Shown here: positions 21,342-30,330 of the stretch, one piece after another
Position numbering within the stretch: position 1 is the first letter of the stretch
Layout: each line of letters starts with the position of its first letter
DNA from: DATDCV01 sp036524155
GTDB lineage: Bacteria; Verrucomicrobiota; Verrucomicrobiia; Limisphaerales; UBA8199
Reading direction: 5' to 3'
DNA: 36,805 nucleotides
Assembly: GCA_036524155.1 (NCBI GenBank)
Contig: DATDCV010000178.1
Span: forward strand, 1-36,805
Notes under the pieces: generated by a model
Told to the model about the DNA's origin: nothing
Seen by the model: only the letters and a program-made list of their open reading frames with translations
Databases searched by the model: none
Position numbers and translations under genes: made by a program

Positions 21342-24300
21342 TCAAAAGGCGGCCCCTGGCGCGGCCGAGGTCGTTGAGGGGGAGCCGGGGCGAATGGTGC
21401 GGTCGGCGAGGAACCAGGCCAGCCAGGGGGTGAAATCAGCCTCCGGCGGCAGAAGACGAAGAGCTTGGGGTGCTTCGAGGAGCCGGTTTGGCGGAACGCT
21501 TTCCAGCGCGCCCAGGGCGCCCAAACGCTTGCCGACGACGGCCTCTGCCAGGTCAGCCAGCAGTGAGCTGGCCAACGTGGCGGCGGCGGGATTGGTTGAT
21601 GGCGGCGCCGGTGGCACATCCCACAGGCGGGCCTGGCCGGAGCGGCACGCGGTTAGGACCCGGCGGCCATCCGGGCTGAACCAGGCGGAAAAGACTTTGT
21701 CGCCCTGCTGCCAGGGTTCTGCCACCGGCCGGCCGGTTTGCGCGTCCCACAACCGCGCGGTGCCGTCGAGAGACGCGGTAACGACCAAACTCCCATCAGG
21801 GTTGAAAGCTACGGTATGAACTTCCGCCTGGTGGCGCATGGGCTCCCCAATAGGAAGACCGGTTTCGGCGCTCCATATCTGGGCGGTGCTGTCTTCGGAG
21901 GCGGTTGCGACCCGGCCGCCATCGGGACTGAAACAGGCCCAGGCAACCGAGCCCTTGTGCCGCAGGGGCGCCCGGACCAGTTGTTGGCCGGTGCGAACAT
22001 CCCAAATCCGCGCGGTCCCGTCCTCGGAGGCGGTCACTATCCGCCGGCCATCGGGGCTGAATTCTCCCTGCACCGCAGTACCTTCACGCGCCGGCGTTTC
22101 GGCGAGAAGCCTTCCCGAAGGGACCTCCCGGATTTGGACCTGGTCGTCCTTCAGATCCCCGGAGAGCAGTCTTCCTCCGTCCGGGCTAAACCGGAGGAAG
22201 CTGACCTGGGCACGGTGGCGAATGGGCTCAGCGAAAGGTTCGCCGGTGTGCGCGTCCCAGAGTCGCACGTCGCCGTCCTGGGACCCGGTGGCGAGCCAGC
22301 GGCCATCGGGACTGAACTGCAGATCCGTGACGACGTCCTCCAGCAGCTCTGATGCTCCCAACATTACCGGTTCGCCGGTGGGAACGTTCCAGATCCGGGC
22401 CCCTTGCTTATAGGTGACGGTGGCCAGTCGCTCGCCATCCGGGCTGAATTGGACCGCGGTGACCGGGCCGGGGTGCTGCAGAGGCGGGCCGAACGGCTGT
22501 CCGGTCTGGAGATCCCAGATTCGAGCCAGGTGGTCGCTGGCGCCGGTCGCGGCCCTGTGGCCATCGGGGCTGAAAACCGCAGCGTTGACCGACCCGGTGT
22601 GAGCCAGGGCCAGGCCTCGCGTCGCGCCGAAGCGAATGTCCCAAACGCGAGCGGTCGCGTCCGCCGAGGCGGTGACCGCGGCCAGCCCGTCCCGCCGCAG
22701 CCTGGCGGACCAGACGATTCCATCGTGCTGCATCGGGGAGGCGATCGCCTGTCCGCTGTCGGCATCCCAAAGGCGCGCGGTGTTGTCAAAGGCTCCGGTC
22801 AGGATTTGCTTGCCATCGGGGCTGAATTCTGCGGAGGTGGCCCAACCTCGCTGCTGCATGGGGCGGGACAGCGGCCTCCAATCGAGTGCGCTCCAAACCC
22901 GGGTGGTCCCATCATGGAGCGCCGTGACCACACGTTGACCGTCCGGGCTGAACCTGGCCAGGTCGATCTCTGCGGCATGCATCAGCGGCGGGGCAAGGCG
23001 CCGGCCCGAAGCCAACTCCCAAACGCAGCTCGAGAAGTTCGCCGTGGTGGTCACGATCCATTGGCCATTGGGGCTAAACTCGGCGCTCGTCACCGCGCCG
23101 TCATGTTGAAAGGGGGGCCCGGCCGCCTCGCCGGTGAGGGTGTCCCAGAGCCGCGCGGTTTGGTCGTCGCTGGCCGTCAGCACGCGGCGGCCGTCAGGGC
23201 TGAAGCGGGCGGAGCGCACGGCCGCGGCGTGGAGCAGCCGCTTAAGGGCAGGCAGGCCGGTGGCGGCATCCCAGACCGCGGCGGTGCCGTCATCCGACGC
23301 GGTAAGGATCAGCCGGCCATCGGGGCTGAATTCCGCGCCGCGAATTCTTTTGGTGTGTGCCATGGGCCGGCCCCAGACCCGGCCGGTGGCTGTGTCCCAC
23401 AAACGAGCCTGAAAATCGTCTGAAAAAGTCAGCAATCGCCGGCCGTCGGGAGAGAATCGGGCCATCCGAACGCCGTCTGGATGGGCCATCGGTGGAGTCG
23501 TGGGTTCAGCCGTCAGCGCGTTCCAGATGCGGGCGGTAAAGTCCAGCGACGCCGTGGCGATCTGCCGACCGTCCGGACTGAACTCGGCATATTGGACTTT
23601 TTTGGCGTGCTGCAAGGGCGCGCCGACTGGCAGCGCGAAGTCCCGTTGGGTCAAAGCCGACAACAGGCGTCGGGTGGCGATTGAGTTGGTCGGCTGGGAT
23701 CGGACGATGCGCGCCAAGTACGCCATCCCCATGACCGTTTCGTCTTTTTCGAGCAAGTCCTCCGCGCGCTGGAGTTCAAGCAGAGTCAGGGCGGTCTCGG
23801 CGCGCAAGCGATGCTTGGTTTCGCTGGCGGCGTGAGAATTGGCGCGGTGCCACTGCCAGAGGATTCCGGCCAGGCCCGCCGCGGCGACGAGGTTGACCGC
23901 CAAAATGAGGGCGGTCAGAGCAGGCTGCCGGCGGCACCAGCGCCACACTTTCACCGGCAGGCCGAGAGGTCGGGCGGTGATCGGTTCGCCGCGCTGAAAG
24001 CGGCGCAGTTCGTCAGCCAGGTCGTGCGCGGTGGCGTACCGCAGCCGGGGGTCTTTGGCGAGGCATTTCAGACAAATGGTCTCCAGGTCGCGTGGCACAG
24101 CGGGATTCAACTGGCGTGGCGGCACGGGGTCGTCGTGGAGCAGCCGGTGGAGCACTCCCTCCATGGTTTCGGCTTGAAATGGCGGACGTCCGGTCACCAG
24201 GAAATACAGGATGGCCCCCAAGGAATAGAGGTCACTGGCCACGGTTACTTCACCGGGCCGCCCGCGCGCCTGTTCCGGGGCCATGTATTGCGGCGTGCCC

Positions 24301-24959
24301 ATGACCTGGCCGGTCCGCGTGAGGTCCGACTCCGAGTCCAGCCGCTTGGCCAGGCCAAAGTCGGTGACGCGCGGCTGGTCGAAGGCATCAATCAGGATGT
24401 TCGAGGGTTTGAGGTCACGGTGCAGGACGCCGCGCTGGTGCGCGTAGTGGATGGCCTCGGCGATAGAGCAAAGGCAGCTCGCCGCCCGTCCGGGAGGCAG
24501 CGGGGTGCCCCGGGCGCAATCGGTCAGGTTTTGGCCCGCGACATAGTCCATGGAAAAGTAATGCTGGCCTTCATGCTCGCCGACTTCATGAATCGCAACG
24601 ATGTTCGGGTGTTGAAGGTTAGCGGCGGCCTCGGCTTCCGCCTTGAACCGCCGAATAAACTCCACGTGTGTCTGCCGGCTGAAGGGCAGCATCTTCACCG
24701 CGACCACGCGGTTGAGCGAGGTCTGCCGCGCCCGGAACACGACGCCGTTTCCACCACGGGCGATTTCCTCGAGCAGCTCGTAGTCGCCGAAGCGGCGCAG
24801 GCAGGGGGCGGGGCCCGGAGCAGCGGCCGGGGCATCGGCGCCAGCCGCGTCCGCCGCGGCGAACGCCAGGAGGGCCAGACATTTCGGGCAATGGCCTTGC
24901 ACGCCCCGACCCCGGACCGGTGCGCCACACCGGCTGCAGATGCCGCTTTCAGTTTTCAC
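21342..24959 (-). CDS. Ser/Thr protein kinase with N-terminal zinc ribbon and 16 WD40 repeats
   Basis: 1205 residues from a GTG at 24959. A four-cysteine zinc ribbon is at 8-27 (CSRC, CPKC). The kinase domain (about 60-330) has a glycine loop IARGGNGVVF (66-75), AVK lysine 89, HRDLKPSN (180-187), DFG (200-202) and APE in YMAPEQARGRP, so it appears active. A transmembrane helix lies near 350-371 (ALTALILAVNLVAAAGLAGI). After a helical linker come 16 WD40 repeats (FSPDGRR...TAS.DGTARLWD), enough for two propellers, probably outside the membrane. Overall design matches the kinase at the left edge of the window, but with added zinc ribbon. It starts 59 bases after an ECF sigma gene, so the pair is probably one operon. 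The many long frames on both strands here are shadows of the repeats. Confidence 0.94.
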   Translation of the reverse strand: MKTESGICSRCGAPVRGRGVQGHCPKCLALLAFAAADAAGADAPAAAPGPAPCLRRFGDYELLEEIARGGNGVVFRARQTSLNRVVAVKMLPFSRQTHVEFIRRFKAEAEAAANLQHPNIVAIHEVGEHEGQHYFSMDYVAGQNLTDCARGTPLPPGRAASCLCSIAEAIHYAHQRGVLHRDLKPSNILIDAFDQPRVTDFGLAKRLDSESDLTRTGQVMGTPQYMAPEQARGRPGEVTVASDLYSLGAILYFLVTGRPPFQAETMEGVLHRLLHDDPVPPRQLNPAVPRDLETICLKCLAKDPRLRYATAHDLADELRRFQRGEPITARPLGLPVKVWRWCRRQPALTALILAVNLVAAAGLAGILWQWHRANSHAASETKHRLRAETALTLLELQRAEDLLEKDETVMGMAYLARIVRSQPTNSIATRRLLSALTQRDFALPVGAPLQHAKKVQYAEFSPDGRQIATASLDFTARIWNALTAEPTTPPMAHPDGVRMARFSPDGRRLLTFSDDFQARLWDTATGRVWGRPMAHTKRIRGAEFSPDGRLILTASDDGTAAVWDAATGLPALKRLLHAAAVRSARFSPDGRRVLTASDDQTARLWDTLTGEAAGPPFQHDGAVTSAEFSPNGQWIVTTTANFSSCVWELASGRRLAPPLMHAAEIDLARFSPDGQRVVTALHDGTTRVWSALDWRPLSRPMQQRGWATSAEFSPDGKQILTGAFDNTARLWDADSGQAIASPMQHDGIVWSARLRRDGLAAVTASADATARVWDIRFGATRGLALAHTGSVNAAVFSPDGHRAATGASDHLARIWDLQTGQPFGPPLQHPGPVTAVQFSPDGERLATVTYKQGARIWNVPTGEPVMLGASELLEDVVTDLQFSPDGRWLATGSQDGDVRLWDAHTGEPFAEPIRHRAQVSFLRFSPDGGRLLSGDLKDDQVQIREVPSGRLLAETPAREGTAVQGEFSPDGRRIVTASEDGTARIWDVRTGQQLVRAPLRHKGSVAWACFSPDGGRVATASEDSTAQIWSAETGLPIGEPMRHQAEVHTVAFNPDGSLVVTASLDGTARLWDAQTGRPVAEPWQQGDKVFSAWFSPDGRRVLTACRSGQARLWDVPPAPPSTNPAAATLASSLLADLAEAVVGKRLGALGALESVPPNRLLEAPQALRLLPPEADFTPWLAWFLADRTIRPGSPSTTSAAPGAAF

Positions 24960-25018
24960 TAGCTGTCCACAAAGAGAAGACCGGTCCGGGGACGGGCATT
25001 ACGGGTGGCCGCCTCGGG

Positions 25019-25741
25019 TCACCGGCTCAGTACCTCAAGCAAATAACGGATTTCCTCCTCCAACTCGATCGGCGTCGCGACGGTTTGCGCCACACTTTCA
25101 CGCACGAGATCGCGATAGCGCTGCCGGAGCCGGTGAACCGCCGCCGCGACGGCTCCCGGGGTGGTCTGGAGCCGGCGGGATGCTTCCTCGTAACCCGATA
25201 GTTCCGGAGCTAGAGTGAGGAAGGCCCGGAGCTGCTCGAATTGTAATCCTTTGCCCGCGGCGGCCTGTTCTGCTCCCAGCGCGGACAAGGCCTGCTCCAG
25301 AATCGCAAGCGCCCACTGCCGGTCAAATAACAGGGCCGGGTCGGACTCGGTCGCCTGTTCGTTCGCATAGCGGTCCTCGGCCTCGGCGCCATCGAGGGGG
25401 ACGATCGTCCGGCCCCCGCCGCGTTTGAGGGCCTTGCGGCCGCGCCAGTCTTTCGCCAGGAAGTGGGTGAGGCAGGCAATCAGGAAGGAACGGAACTTCC
25501 CGCGTGAGCGGTCCAGCCCGTCGAAGTCGCCGCGGGCCAGGAGTTCGGCAAAGAATTCCTGAGTCAGATCCTCGGCGTCCTGCGGGCCGTAACCACGGCG
25601 CCGGACGAAACAGTAAACCGGCGACCAATAGGCGCGGCAGATTGACTCCAGCGCCGCCGCCGCCGCCGCGGGCGAATCTCCCCTCGCCACGCTGAGTACG
25701 ACGCTCCAGTGCGTCGTGCAAAACTCGGATGCAAATCCCAT
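25019..25741 (-). CDS. ECF-type sigma factor paired with Ser/Thr kinase
   Basis: 240 residues. The N-terminus FCTTHWSVVLSV and region 2 (AYWSPVYCFVRRRGYGPQDAEDLTQEFFAELL) are typical of a planctomycete/verrucomicrobial ECF sigma group. Unlike the first sigma factor in the window, region 2.2 keeps its acidic residues (QDAEDLTQEFF), so phosphorylation should not be needed for polymerase binding. Region 4 (SGYEEASRRLQTTPGAVAAAVHRLRQRYRDLV) is the DNA-binding helix-turn-helix, and a short C-terminal tail follows. The kinase starts 59 bases downstream. No anti-sigma factor is adjacent. Confidence 0.92.
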   Translation of the reverse strand: MGFASEFCTTHWSVVLSVARGDSPAAAAAALESICRAYWSPVYCFVRRRGYGPQDAEDLTQEFFAELLARGDFDGLDRSRGKFRSFLIACLTHFLAKDWRGRKALKRGGGRTIVPLDGAEAEDRYANEQATESDPALLFDRQWALAILEQALSALGAEQAAAGKGLQFEQLRAFLTLAPELSGYEEASRRLQTTPGAVAAAVHRLRQRYRDLVRESVAQTVATPIELEEEIRYLLEVLSR

Positions 25742-25871
25742 GGTGGGTTCGCGCAGACTCTACGCCACGATCCGCCGGACGGCTAGCCTGAACGCGATTT
25801 GGCAGGGTGACAGGTGCCACGAAATGGTGTAAAAGGACTCGGAAGCCCGACGAACTTTAGCCTGCGAAGCC

Positions 25872-26560
25872 ATGAAAATGAGAAGGGCCCGTCGAGGACT
25901 GGAAGCGTTCACGCTGATTGAGCTGCTCGTCGTCATCGCGATCATAGCGATACTCGCCGCGATGCTCCTGCCCGCACTTGCCAAGGCTAAAGCCAAAGCT
26001 CAGCTCGCCAATTGTCTCTCCAATCTCAAACAGTTGGGCCTGACCAGCACGATGTACCTGAGCGACAACAAAGATGCTTTTCCTTTCTCCGGCCGCCCCT
26101 GGCCACAGATGCCATTCGTGGACCTTCTGAAGCTGTACAATATCCCTATATCAGCACCAACAACCGGGGCTTCTTCCGATGCCCCGCCGACCGCGGCCGC
26201 GGCTGGAATTTCGAGTGGACGGTCCTCAACGGCGCCGGCAGCGGCATCTCGACCAACGACCTGCTGTTCCCGTGCTCGTACTACCACTATTTCCAGTTTT
26301 ACATGGACGATGTCCCTGCCGGCCTGATGGTCAGAAAACTGCGGGAAGTGCGTTATCCAACCAGAAAAGCTCAGTCGGCTTGCTTCGCTGCCAGTGCCAA
26401 CAGCGCGGCGGTTGTCGGCCACGGCCCCAAAGGGCTCTCGCTCATGTTCGTCGATGGCCACGTGCAGTTCGCCCTCTATAAGCAATTGAATCGCGGCACT
26501 CTCGGCGATTACAACCTGGATTGGACGGAAGGCGGTTTAGCCGGGGCAGACCTGCGCTAG
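25872..26560 (+). pseudogene. Type-IV-pilin-like (DUF1559-type) gene with frameshift
   Basis: The first frame (ATG 25872) encodes the prepilin N-terminus AFTLIELLVVIAIIAILAAM, then LAKAKAKAQLANCLSNLKQLGL and LSDNKDAFPF. Near 26138-26150 the frame changes: the original frame becomes Ser/Ala/Pro-rich nonsense ending at 26327, while the frame beginning at 26012 carries the expected continuation from PYISTNNRGFFRCPADRGRG through LSLMFVDGHVQF to the stop at 26560. One single-base change would restore a ~229-residue protein. This is either an assembly/sequencing error or a real inactivation. A second, intact member of the family lies at 30975-31811. Confidence 0.8.
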
Positions 26561-26616
26561 CTTTATCCGCCACGCAGGATGTTTACAGCGGCGACGCCTG
26601 GTTGCTGGAGATTGCC

Positions 26617-27438
26617 TTATCTCCTCGCCGAGGCCTGACGCTTTCCCGCAACCGCTTTGAACCACGTATAGAAAAAGCTCCCTTCATCAATCTGGTCCAC
26701 ACGGGAGAGGTCGGCGATGCCCTGCTCATAAACCGCTTTGGGCACTAGATTGTCGGCCAATATCTGGTGCTCGGCTGACTGCACCATCGGCACGATGATG
26801 TGGTCCACCATGCCATCGCGCAATGCGGGTTTCAGGCGGTCGGCATACAGCCACGCCGGTTGGCAGGTTTGCAGTTCAAATCCCGCTTCCTCCAGCAGTG
26901 GCGTCAATCGGCGACCAATGTTCGGGTCGTGGCCGATGTTTCGCTGGGCAGTAATGAGGCCATTCCAGGCGGCGACGGATTCCGGTGTTTCGGGATGCCA
27001 AAAGCAGGAACCGTGGTCCCCTTCAATGACCGTAATCGTTCCGCCCGTTTTGAGCACGCGCTTGAGTTCCCTCAACGCCGTGACTGGAGCATCCAAATGC
27101 TCCAAAACAAAACAGACGAAGATGTGGTCGAAGGTTTCATCCGCAAAGCTGAGCCGGGTGATGTCCTCCCGGCGGAGTGTGACATGGTCGAACCCCGCCT
27201 GCTCCTTGAGCCGGTGGGCCGTTGCCAGCGACTTCTCGGAGATGTCGATGCAGGTAAAGACGGCCTCAGGACTCCGCTTCACCAGGAGTCGGGTCTGGGC
27301 GCCCACCCCGCATCCAGCCTCCAGCACGCTTGCGCCCGCGGGAAAGGCCGTGCCCGAATGCAGGATGTCGTCCAGAATCTCAGCCTGCTCGTAGAGCCGC
27401 TGCGCCTCTCGCTCCGAATAACCATGCACGTAAGCCAT
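26617..27438 (-). CDS. Class I SAM-dependent methyltransferase
   Basis: 273 residues. Motif I is VLEAGCGVGAQT (38-49), the acidic SAM-ribose residue is in FTCIDIS (D65), motif II region EDITRLSF (91-98), and FDHIFVCFVLEHL (103-115) is the usual post-II/III stretch. The C-terminal half (GHDPNIGRRLTPLLEEAGF; WLYADRLKPAL) gives the substrate lid. The closest character is ubiquinone/menaquinone-type or small-molecule methyltransferases, but the substrate cannot be read from sequence. Neighbours (pilin-like gene, polysaccharide gene) do not indicate a pathway. Confidence 0.88.
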   Translation of the reverse strand: MAYVHGYSEREAQRLYEQAEILDDILHSGTAFPAGASVLEAGCGVGAQTRLLVKRSPEAVFTCIDISEKSLATAHRLKEQAGFDHVTLRREDITRLSFADETFDHIFVCFVLEHLDAPVTALRELKRVLKTGGTITVIEGDHGSCFWHPETPESVAAWNGLITAQRNIGHDPNIGRRLTPLLEEAGFELQTCQPAWLYADRLKPALRDGMVDHIIVPMVQSAEHQILADNLVPKAVYEQGIADLSRVDQIDEGSFFYTWFKAVAGKRQASARR

Positions 27439-27450
27439 ATCGGGGTGCCT

Positions 27451-27570
27451 TCAAAACAAGCGAACCGTCATCTCCTCGCCTTCGGGCAGCTTGAACCGGA
27501 TAGCACGGCCCTCCGGTGTGCCCTCAAGGACGAAGGCCTTCGCCAACATCGCCGCTTTCAGATAGCTCAT
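27451..27570 (-). CDS. Small ORF or gene remnant upstream of the methyltransferase
   Basis: A 39-codon frame (MSYLKAAMLAKAF ... RFKLPEGEEMTVRLF) ends 12 bases before the methyltransferase start. The sequence looks protein-like, not random, and the frame upstream of its ATG continues similarly (KNTLKRFAG) across a stop codon, so it may be the tail of a decayed gene. No family recognised. Nothing else is visible in 27571-27675. Confidence 0.3.
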   Translation of the reverse strand: MSYLKAAMLAKAFVLEGTPEGRAIRFKLPEGEEMTVRLF

Positions 27571-27675
27571 TATGTTTTCGGTGGTCTAGCCGGCGAACCG
27601 CTTCAAGGTGTTCTTCAAAGACAAACACGCCGCCAGCCGTCTCCACCCTTGATAGGGAAAGGCGTTTTTGGTGCC

Positions 27676-27897
27676 ATGACCACCATGAAAGCCGATCCGG
27701 CCTCAACTGTCAGGGTTGACTGGCTCTTTGTCAGCCTGTTTGTGGCTGCGGCTGTGTTCTGGTTCTGGCGGACGCGGACGCAACCCACGCCCAGGCTCAT
27801 GGTCCGCTTCGTCGTCGGGGCGATCGCCGCCGTCGTAGTTGAGGCTTTATTGCAGACCATCAACAACAGGGTGTTTGATCCGCTTCTTGAGCCTTAA
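27676..27897 (+). CDS. Small two-helix membrane protein
   Basis: 73 residues with two hydrophobic segments, VDWLFVSLFVAAAVFWFW and LMVRFVVGAIAAVVVEALL, joined by the basic RTRTQPTPR. The stop TAA is followed after one base by the ATG of the polysaccharide co-polymerase-like gene, so the two are probably translationally coupled and may work together in envelope polysaccharide export. A second ATG at 27685 is an alternative start. No named family. Confidence 0.6.
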   Translation: MTTMKADPASTVRVDWLFVSLFVAAAVFWFWRTRTQPTPRLMVRFVVGAIAAVVVEALLQTINNRVFDPLLEP

Positions 27898-27898
27898 G

Positions 27899-28492
27899 AT
27901 GAACAACGCACCTTGGTCTGCCCGGTTGCCCCGCATGAATCCGGCGCGGGCGTTTGCGACCATTTTCCTGGCCGTCTTTCTGTTTATCTTCCTCGGCAGC
28001 GCGATGGTGACTTTCATGCTCCCCGAGACCTTCAGCGCCAACGCCCGCGTGGTGGCCCCCGAGGCAGCTGATCTACAGCTCCTGCAATCGGCGGAGCTGC
28101 TGAAGGTGGTTGCCCATCAGCTCAAGCTCCCTGAGACCTTTGCCGCTCGTTACGGCGAAATCAAACCGTGGGACGACAAGCGCCTCGAGGATTTGCTGCG
28201 GCGCTCCGCACGGGTGCGGCGTCTGCGGGGGACAGACCTCGTTGACATCCAGGTCTATAGCCGCTCCTCGGCGGAGGCGGCTCAGTTGGCCAACGAGATT
28301 GCCAAGCAAGCGCAACACACTTCCCGGTCGATTAAGATCATAGACCAGGCCGCGCCGCCGCTCCGAGCTTCGCGCCCGAATAAGCCTCTGAACCTGGCCC
28401 TCGGCGCGGTTGTGGGCATCTTCCTCGGAACTATGGCTGGCGGGGTCGGTGCGAAGCTGGCGGTGGGGTTCGATGGGCGAAACTCTGGCTGA
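27899..28492 (+). CDS. Wzz-like polysaccharide co-polymerase (short)
   Basis: 197 residues with the Wzz/GumC layout: an N-terminal membrane helix (AFATIFLAVFLFIFLGSAMV), a periplasmic part with FSANARVVAP, LLQSAELLKVVAHQL, TDLVDIQVYSRSSAEAAQLANEIAK and IIDQAAPPLRASRPNKPLNLALG (the proline-rich motif before the second helix), then a C-terminal helix (GAVVGIFLGTMAGG). These proteins sit in the inner membrane and set chain length of exported polysaccharides. It is shorter than typical Wzz (~320 residues) and lacks the tyrosine-kinase domain of Wzc. No glycosyltransferase or polymerase gene is adjacent. Internal Met13 is an alternative start. Confidence 0.78.
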   Translation: MNNAPWSARLPRMNPARAFATIFLAVFLFIFLGSAMVTFMLPETFSANARVVAPEAADLQLLQSAELLKVVAHQLKLPETFAARYGEIKPWDDKRLEDLLRRSARVRRLRGTDLVDIQVYSRSSAEAAQLANEIAKQAQHTSRSIKIIDQAAPPLRASRPNKPLNLALGAVVGIFLGTMAGGVGAKLAVGFDGRNSG

Positions 28493-28652
28493 ACTGAAAA
28501 GTGTCAGTCGATGAGAATGTGAACTGTCAGGCGCGGGACGCATTGGGCAGGCGAAGTCGGTCACCGACACATTGTCCACAACGTGCGGGGTCGATCAACA
28601 CCCACCGAAAATCCTCATTGCGCTTTCTCCGTGACTTGACCATAACACCCGC

Positions 28653-30179
28653 ATGCTGGCGAAAGTCTGTTCGGCGGCGGTCAACGGCATCGATGCGTAC
28701 CCGGTCGAGGTGGAGGTCCACGCCGGATTCGGCGACACGATCATCGTCATCGTGGGGCTGCCGGATGCCGCGGTGAAGGAATCGCGCGACCGCGTCATGA
28801 CGGCGCTGATCAATTCGGGGTTCAAATTCACACTGGGTCGGACGACGATCAACCTCGCGCCGGCGGACGTGAAAAAGGAGGGACCCAGTTTTGATTTGCC
28901 GATTGCCGTGGGGATGCTGGCCGCCAGCGAGCAGGTGGAGACGGATCAGCTCGACAATTTCCTGATGGTGGGGGAGTTGGCGCTGGACGGCGGGGTGCGA
29001 TCGGTAAAGGGGGTCCTGCCGGTGGCGTTGCGTGCGCGCGAGCAAGGCAAGATCGGGATCATGGTTCCGCCCGAAAACGCGGCCGAGGCGGCGGTCGTTT
29101 CGGGTCTGCAGGTCATTCCCGTGCAAAACCTGCGGGAGGCCATCAGCTTCCTCGAAGGCGAAACTAAAATCTCTCCGACGAAAATCGACATCGCGAAGAT
29201 TTTCGATCAGCACCCGGAGGACGAGATCGATTTCGCGGATGTGAAAGGGCAGGAATCGGTGAAGCGCGCGCTCGAAATCGCGGCGAGCGGCGGTCATAAT
29301 GTCCTGTTGATCGGGCCCCCAGGAACCGGGAAAAGCATGCTGGCCAAGCGGCTGGCGACGATCCTGCCGCCGCTGACGCTCGAGGAGGCGCTCGAAACGA
29401 CCAAGATCCACAGCATCGTCGGCCTGCTGCAACCAGGACAGGCTCTCGTAACCCGCCGGCCGTTCCGCGCGCCGCATCACACCGCCAGCGACGCCGGTTT
29501 GCTCGGCGGCAATATCAATCCCACGCCCGGCGAGATTTCGCTCGCGCATCACGGCGTGCTCTTCCTCGACGAGCTGCCCGAATTCAAGCGCAGCGTGCTC
29601 GAGACCATGCGCCAGCCCGTCGAGGAGGGGCGCGTGACGATCTCCCGCGCGGCCGGCACGATGACTTTTCCGTCGCAATTCATGCTCGTCGCCGCGATGA
29701 ACCCGACACCGGATGGCAAAATGCCGGCCGAGTCCCGCAGCTCGCCGCGCGAGATCCAGAATTACCTCGGCCGCATCTCCGGCCCGCTGCTGGACCGCAT
29801 CGACCTGCACATCGAAGTGCCGGCGGTGAAGTTCCGGGAAATTACCGCCGAACGCACCGGCGAAACCTCGGCGCAGATCCGCGACCGCGTCGTCGCCGCG
29901 CGTCGCGTGCAGCAGGAACGCTTCAAAGAGAAACCGAAGATCACCTGCAACGCGCGCATGGGCACGCGTGAGCTGAAACAGTATTGCGCGCTGGACGAGC
30001 CCACGATGGAACTGCTGAAGTTCGCGATGTCGGATCTGAACCTCAGCGCCCGCGCCTATGACCGCATCCTGAAGGTCTCTCGCACCATTGCCGACCTGGC
30101 CTGCTCCGAGCGCATCCTCGCCGATCATGTCAGCGAGGCCGTCCAACTCCGGTCCCTCGATCGGCAACTGTGGACGTGA
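28653..30179 (+). CDS. comM: ComM/YifB-family Mg-chelatase-like AAA+ ATPase
   Basis: 508 residues, full length for the family. The N-terminal ChlI-like domain (VNGIDAYPVEVEVHAGFG ... IVGLPDAAVKESRDRV) is followed by an AAA+ core with Walker A GPPGTGKS (221-228), RPFRAPHHTASDAGLLGG, Walker B-type HGVLFLDELPEF, and SGPLLDRIDLHIEVP, then the C-terminal domain (NLSARAYDRILKVSRTIADL). ComM promotes branch migration during natural transformation. In most ComM proteins the segment after VAAMNP holds four cysteines (CPCG ... C.C) that likely bind zinc; here it reads MNPTPDGKMPAESRSSP with no cysteine. The 3' end (RSLDRQLWT stop) is echoed 151 bases later by a diverged copy. Nothing definite is seen in 28493-28652. 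Confidence 0.95.
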   Translation: MLAKVCSAAVNGIDAYPVEVEVHAGFGDTIIVIVGLPDAAVKESRDRVMTALINSGFKFTLGRTTINLAPADVKKEGPSFDLPIAVGMLAASEQVETDQLDNFLMVGELALDGGVRSVKGVLPVALRAREQGKIGIMVPPENAAEAAVVSGLQVIPVQNLREAISFLEGETKISPTKIDIAKIFDQHPEDEIDFADVKGQESVKRALEIAASGGHNVLLIGPPGTGKSMLAKRLATILPPLTLEEALETTKIHSIVGLLQPGQALVTRRPFRAPHHTASDAGLLGGNINPTPGEISLAHHGVLFLDELPEFKRSVLETMRQPVEEGRVTISRAAGTMTFPSQFMLVAAMNPTPDGKMPAESRSSPREIQNYLGRISGPLLDRIDLHIEVPAVKFREITAERTGETSAQIRDRVVAARRVQQERFKEKPKITCNARMGTRELKQYCALDEPTMELLKFAMSDLNLSARAYDRILKVSRTIADLACSERILADHVSEAVQLRSLDRQLWT

Positions 30180-30330
30180 CGCACCCGTAGGACAGGCGTC
30201 TCGCCTGTCTCTGTAATGTTTGAGCAGTCCAGAGCACTGGGTAGCGGGAAAGGAGAGAGGCAAAAAATGGAGACAGGCAAGATGCCTGTCCTGCGTGGGA
30301 CGCTCCCTCGACTGCCAGTTGTGGACGTAG
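30150..30330 (+). repeat. Diverged direct duplication of the comM 3' end
   Basis: 30150-30179 encodes RSLDRQLWT-stop, the true end of comM. 30301-30330 encodes RSLDCQLWT-stop. The two 30-base segments differ mostly at third positions that leave Asp, Gln and Leu unchanged, plus Arg/Cys. They bracket the inverted repeat at 30186-30295. Confidence 0.7.
30186..30295. repeat. Inverted repeat with 25-bp arms after comM
   Basis: Arms at 30186-30210 and 30271-30295 are complementary at 22 of 25 bases; each arm is itself partly palindromic (ACAGGCGTCTCGCCTGT). The 60-base interior codes for nothing. It sits between the two copies of the comM 3' end. Confidence 0.7.
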
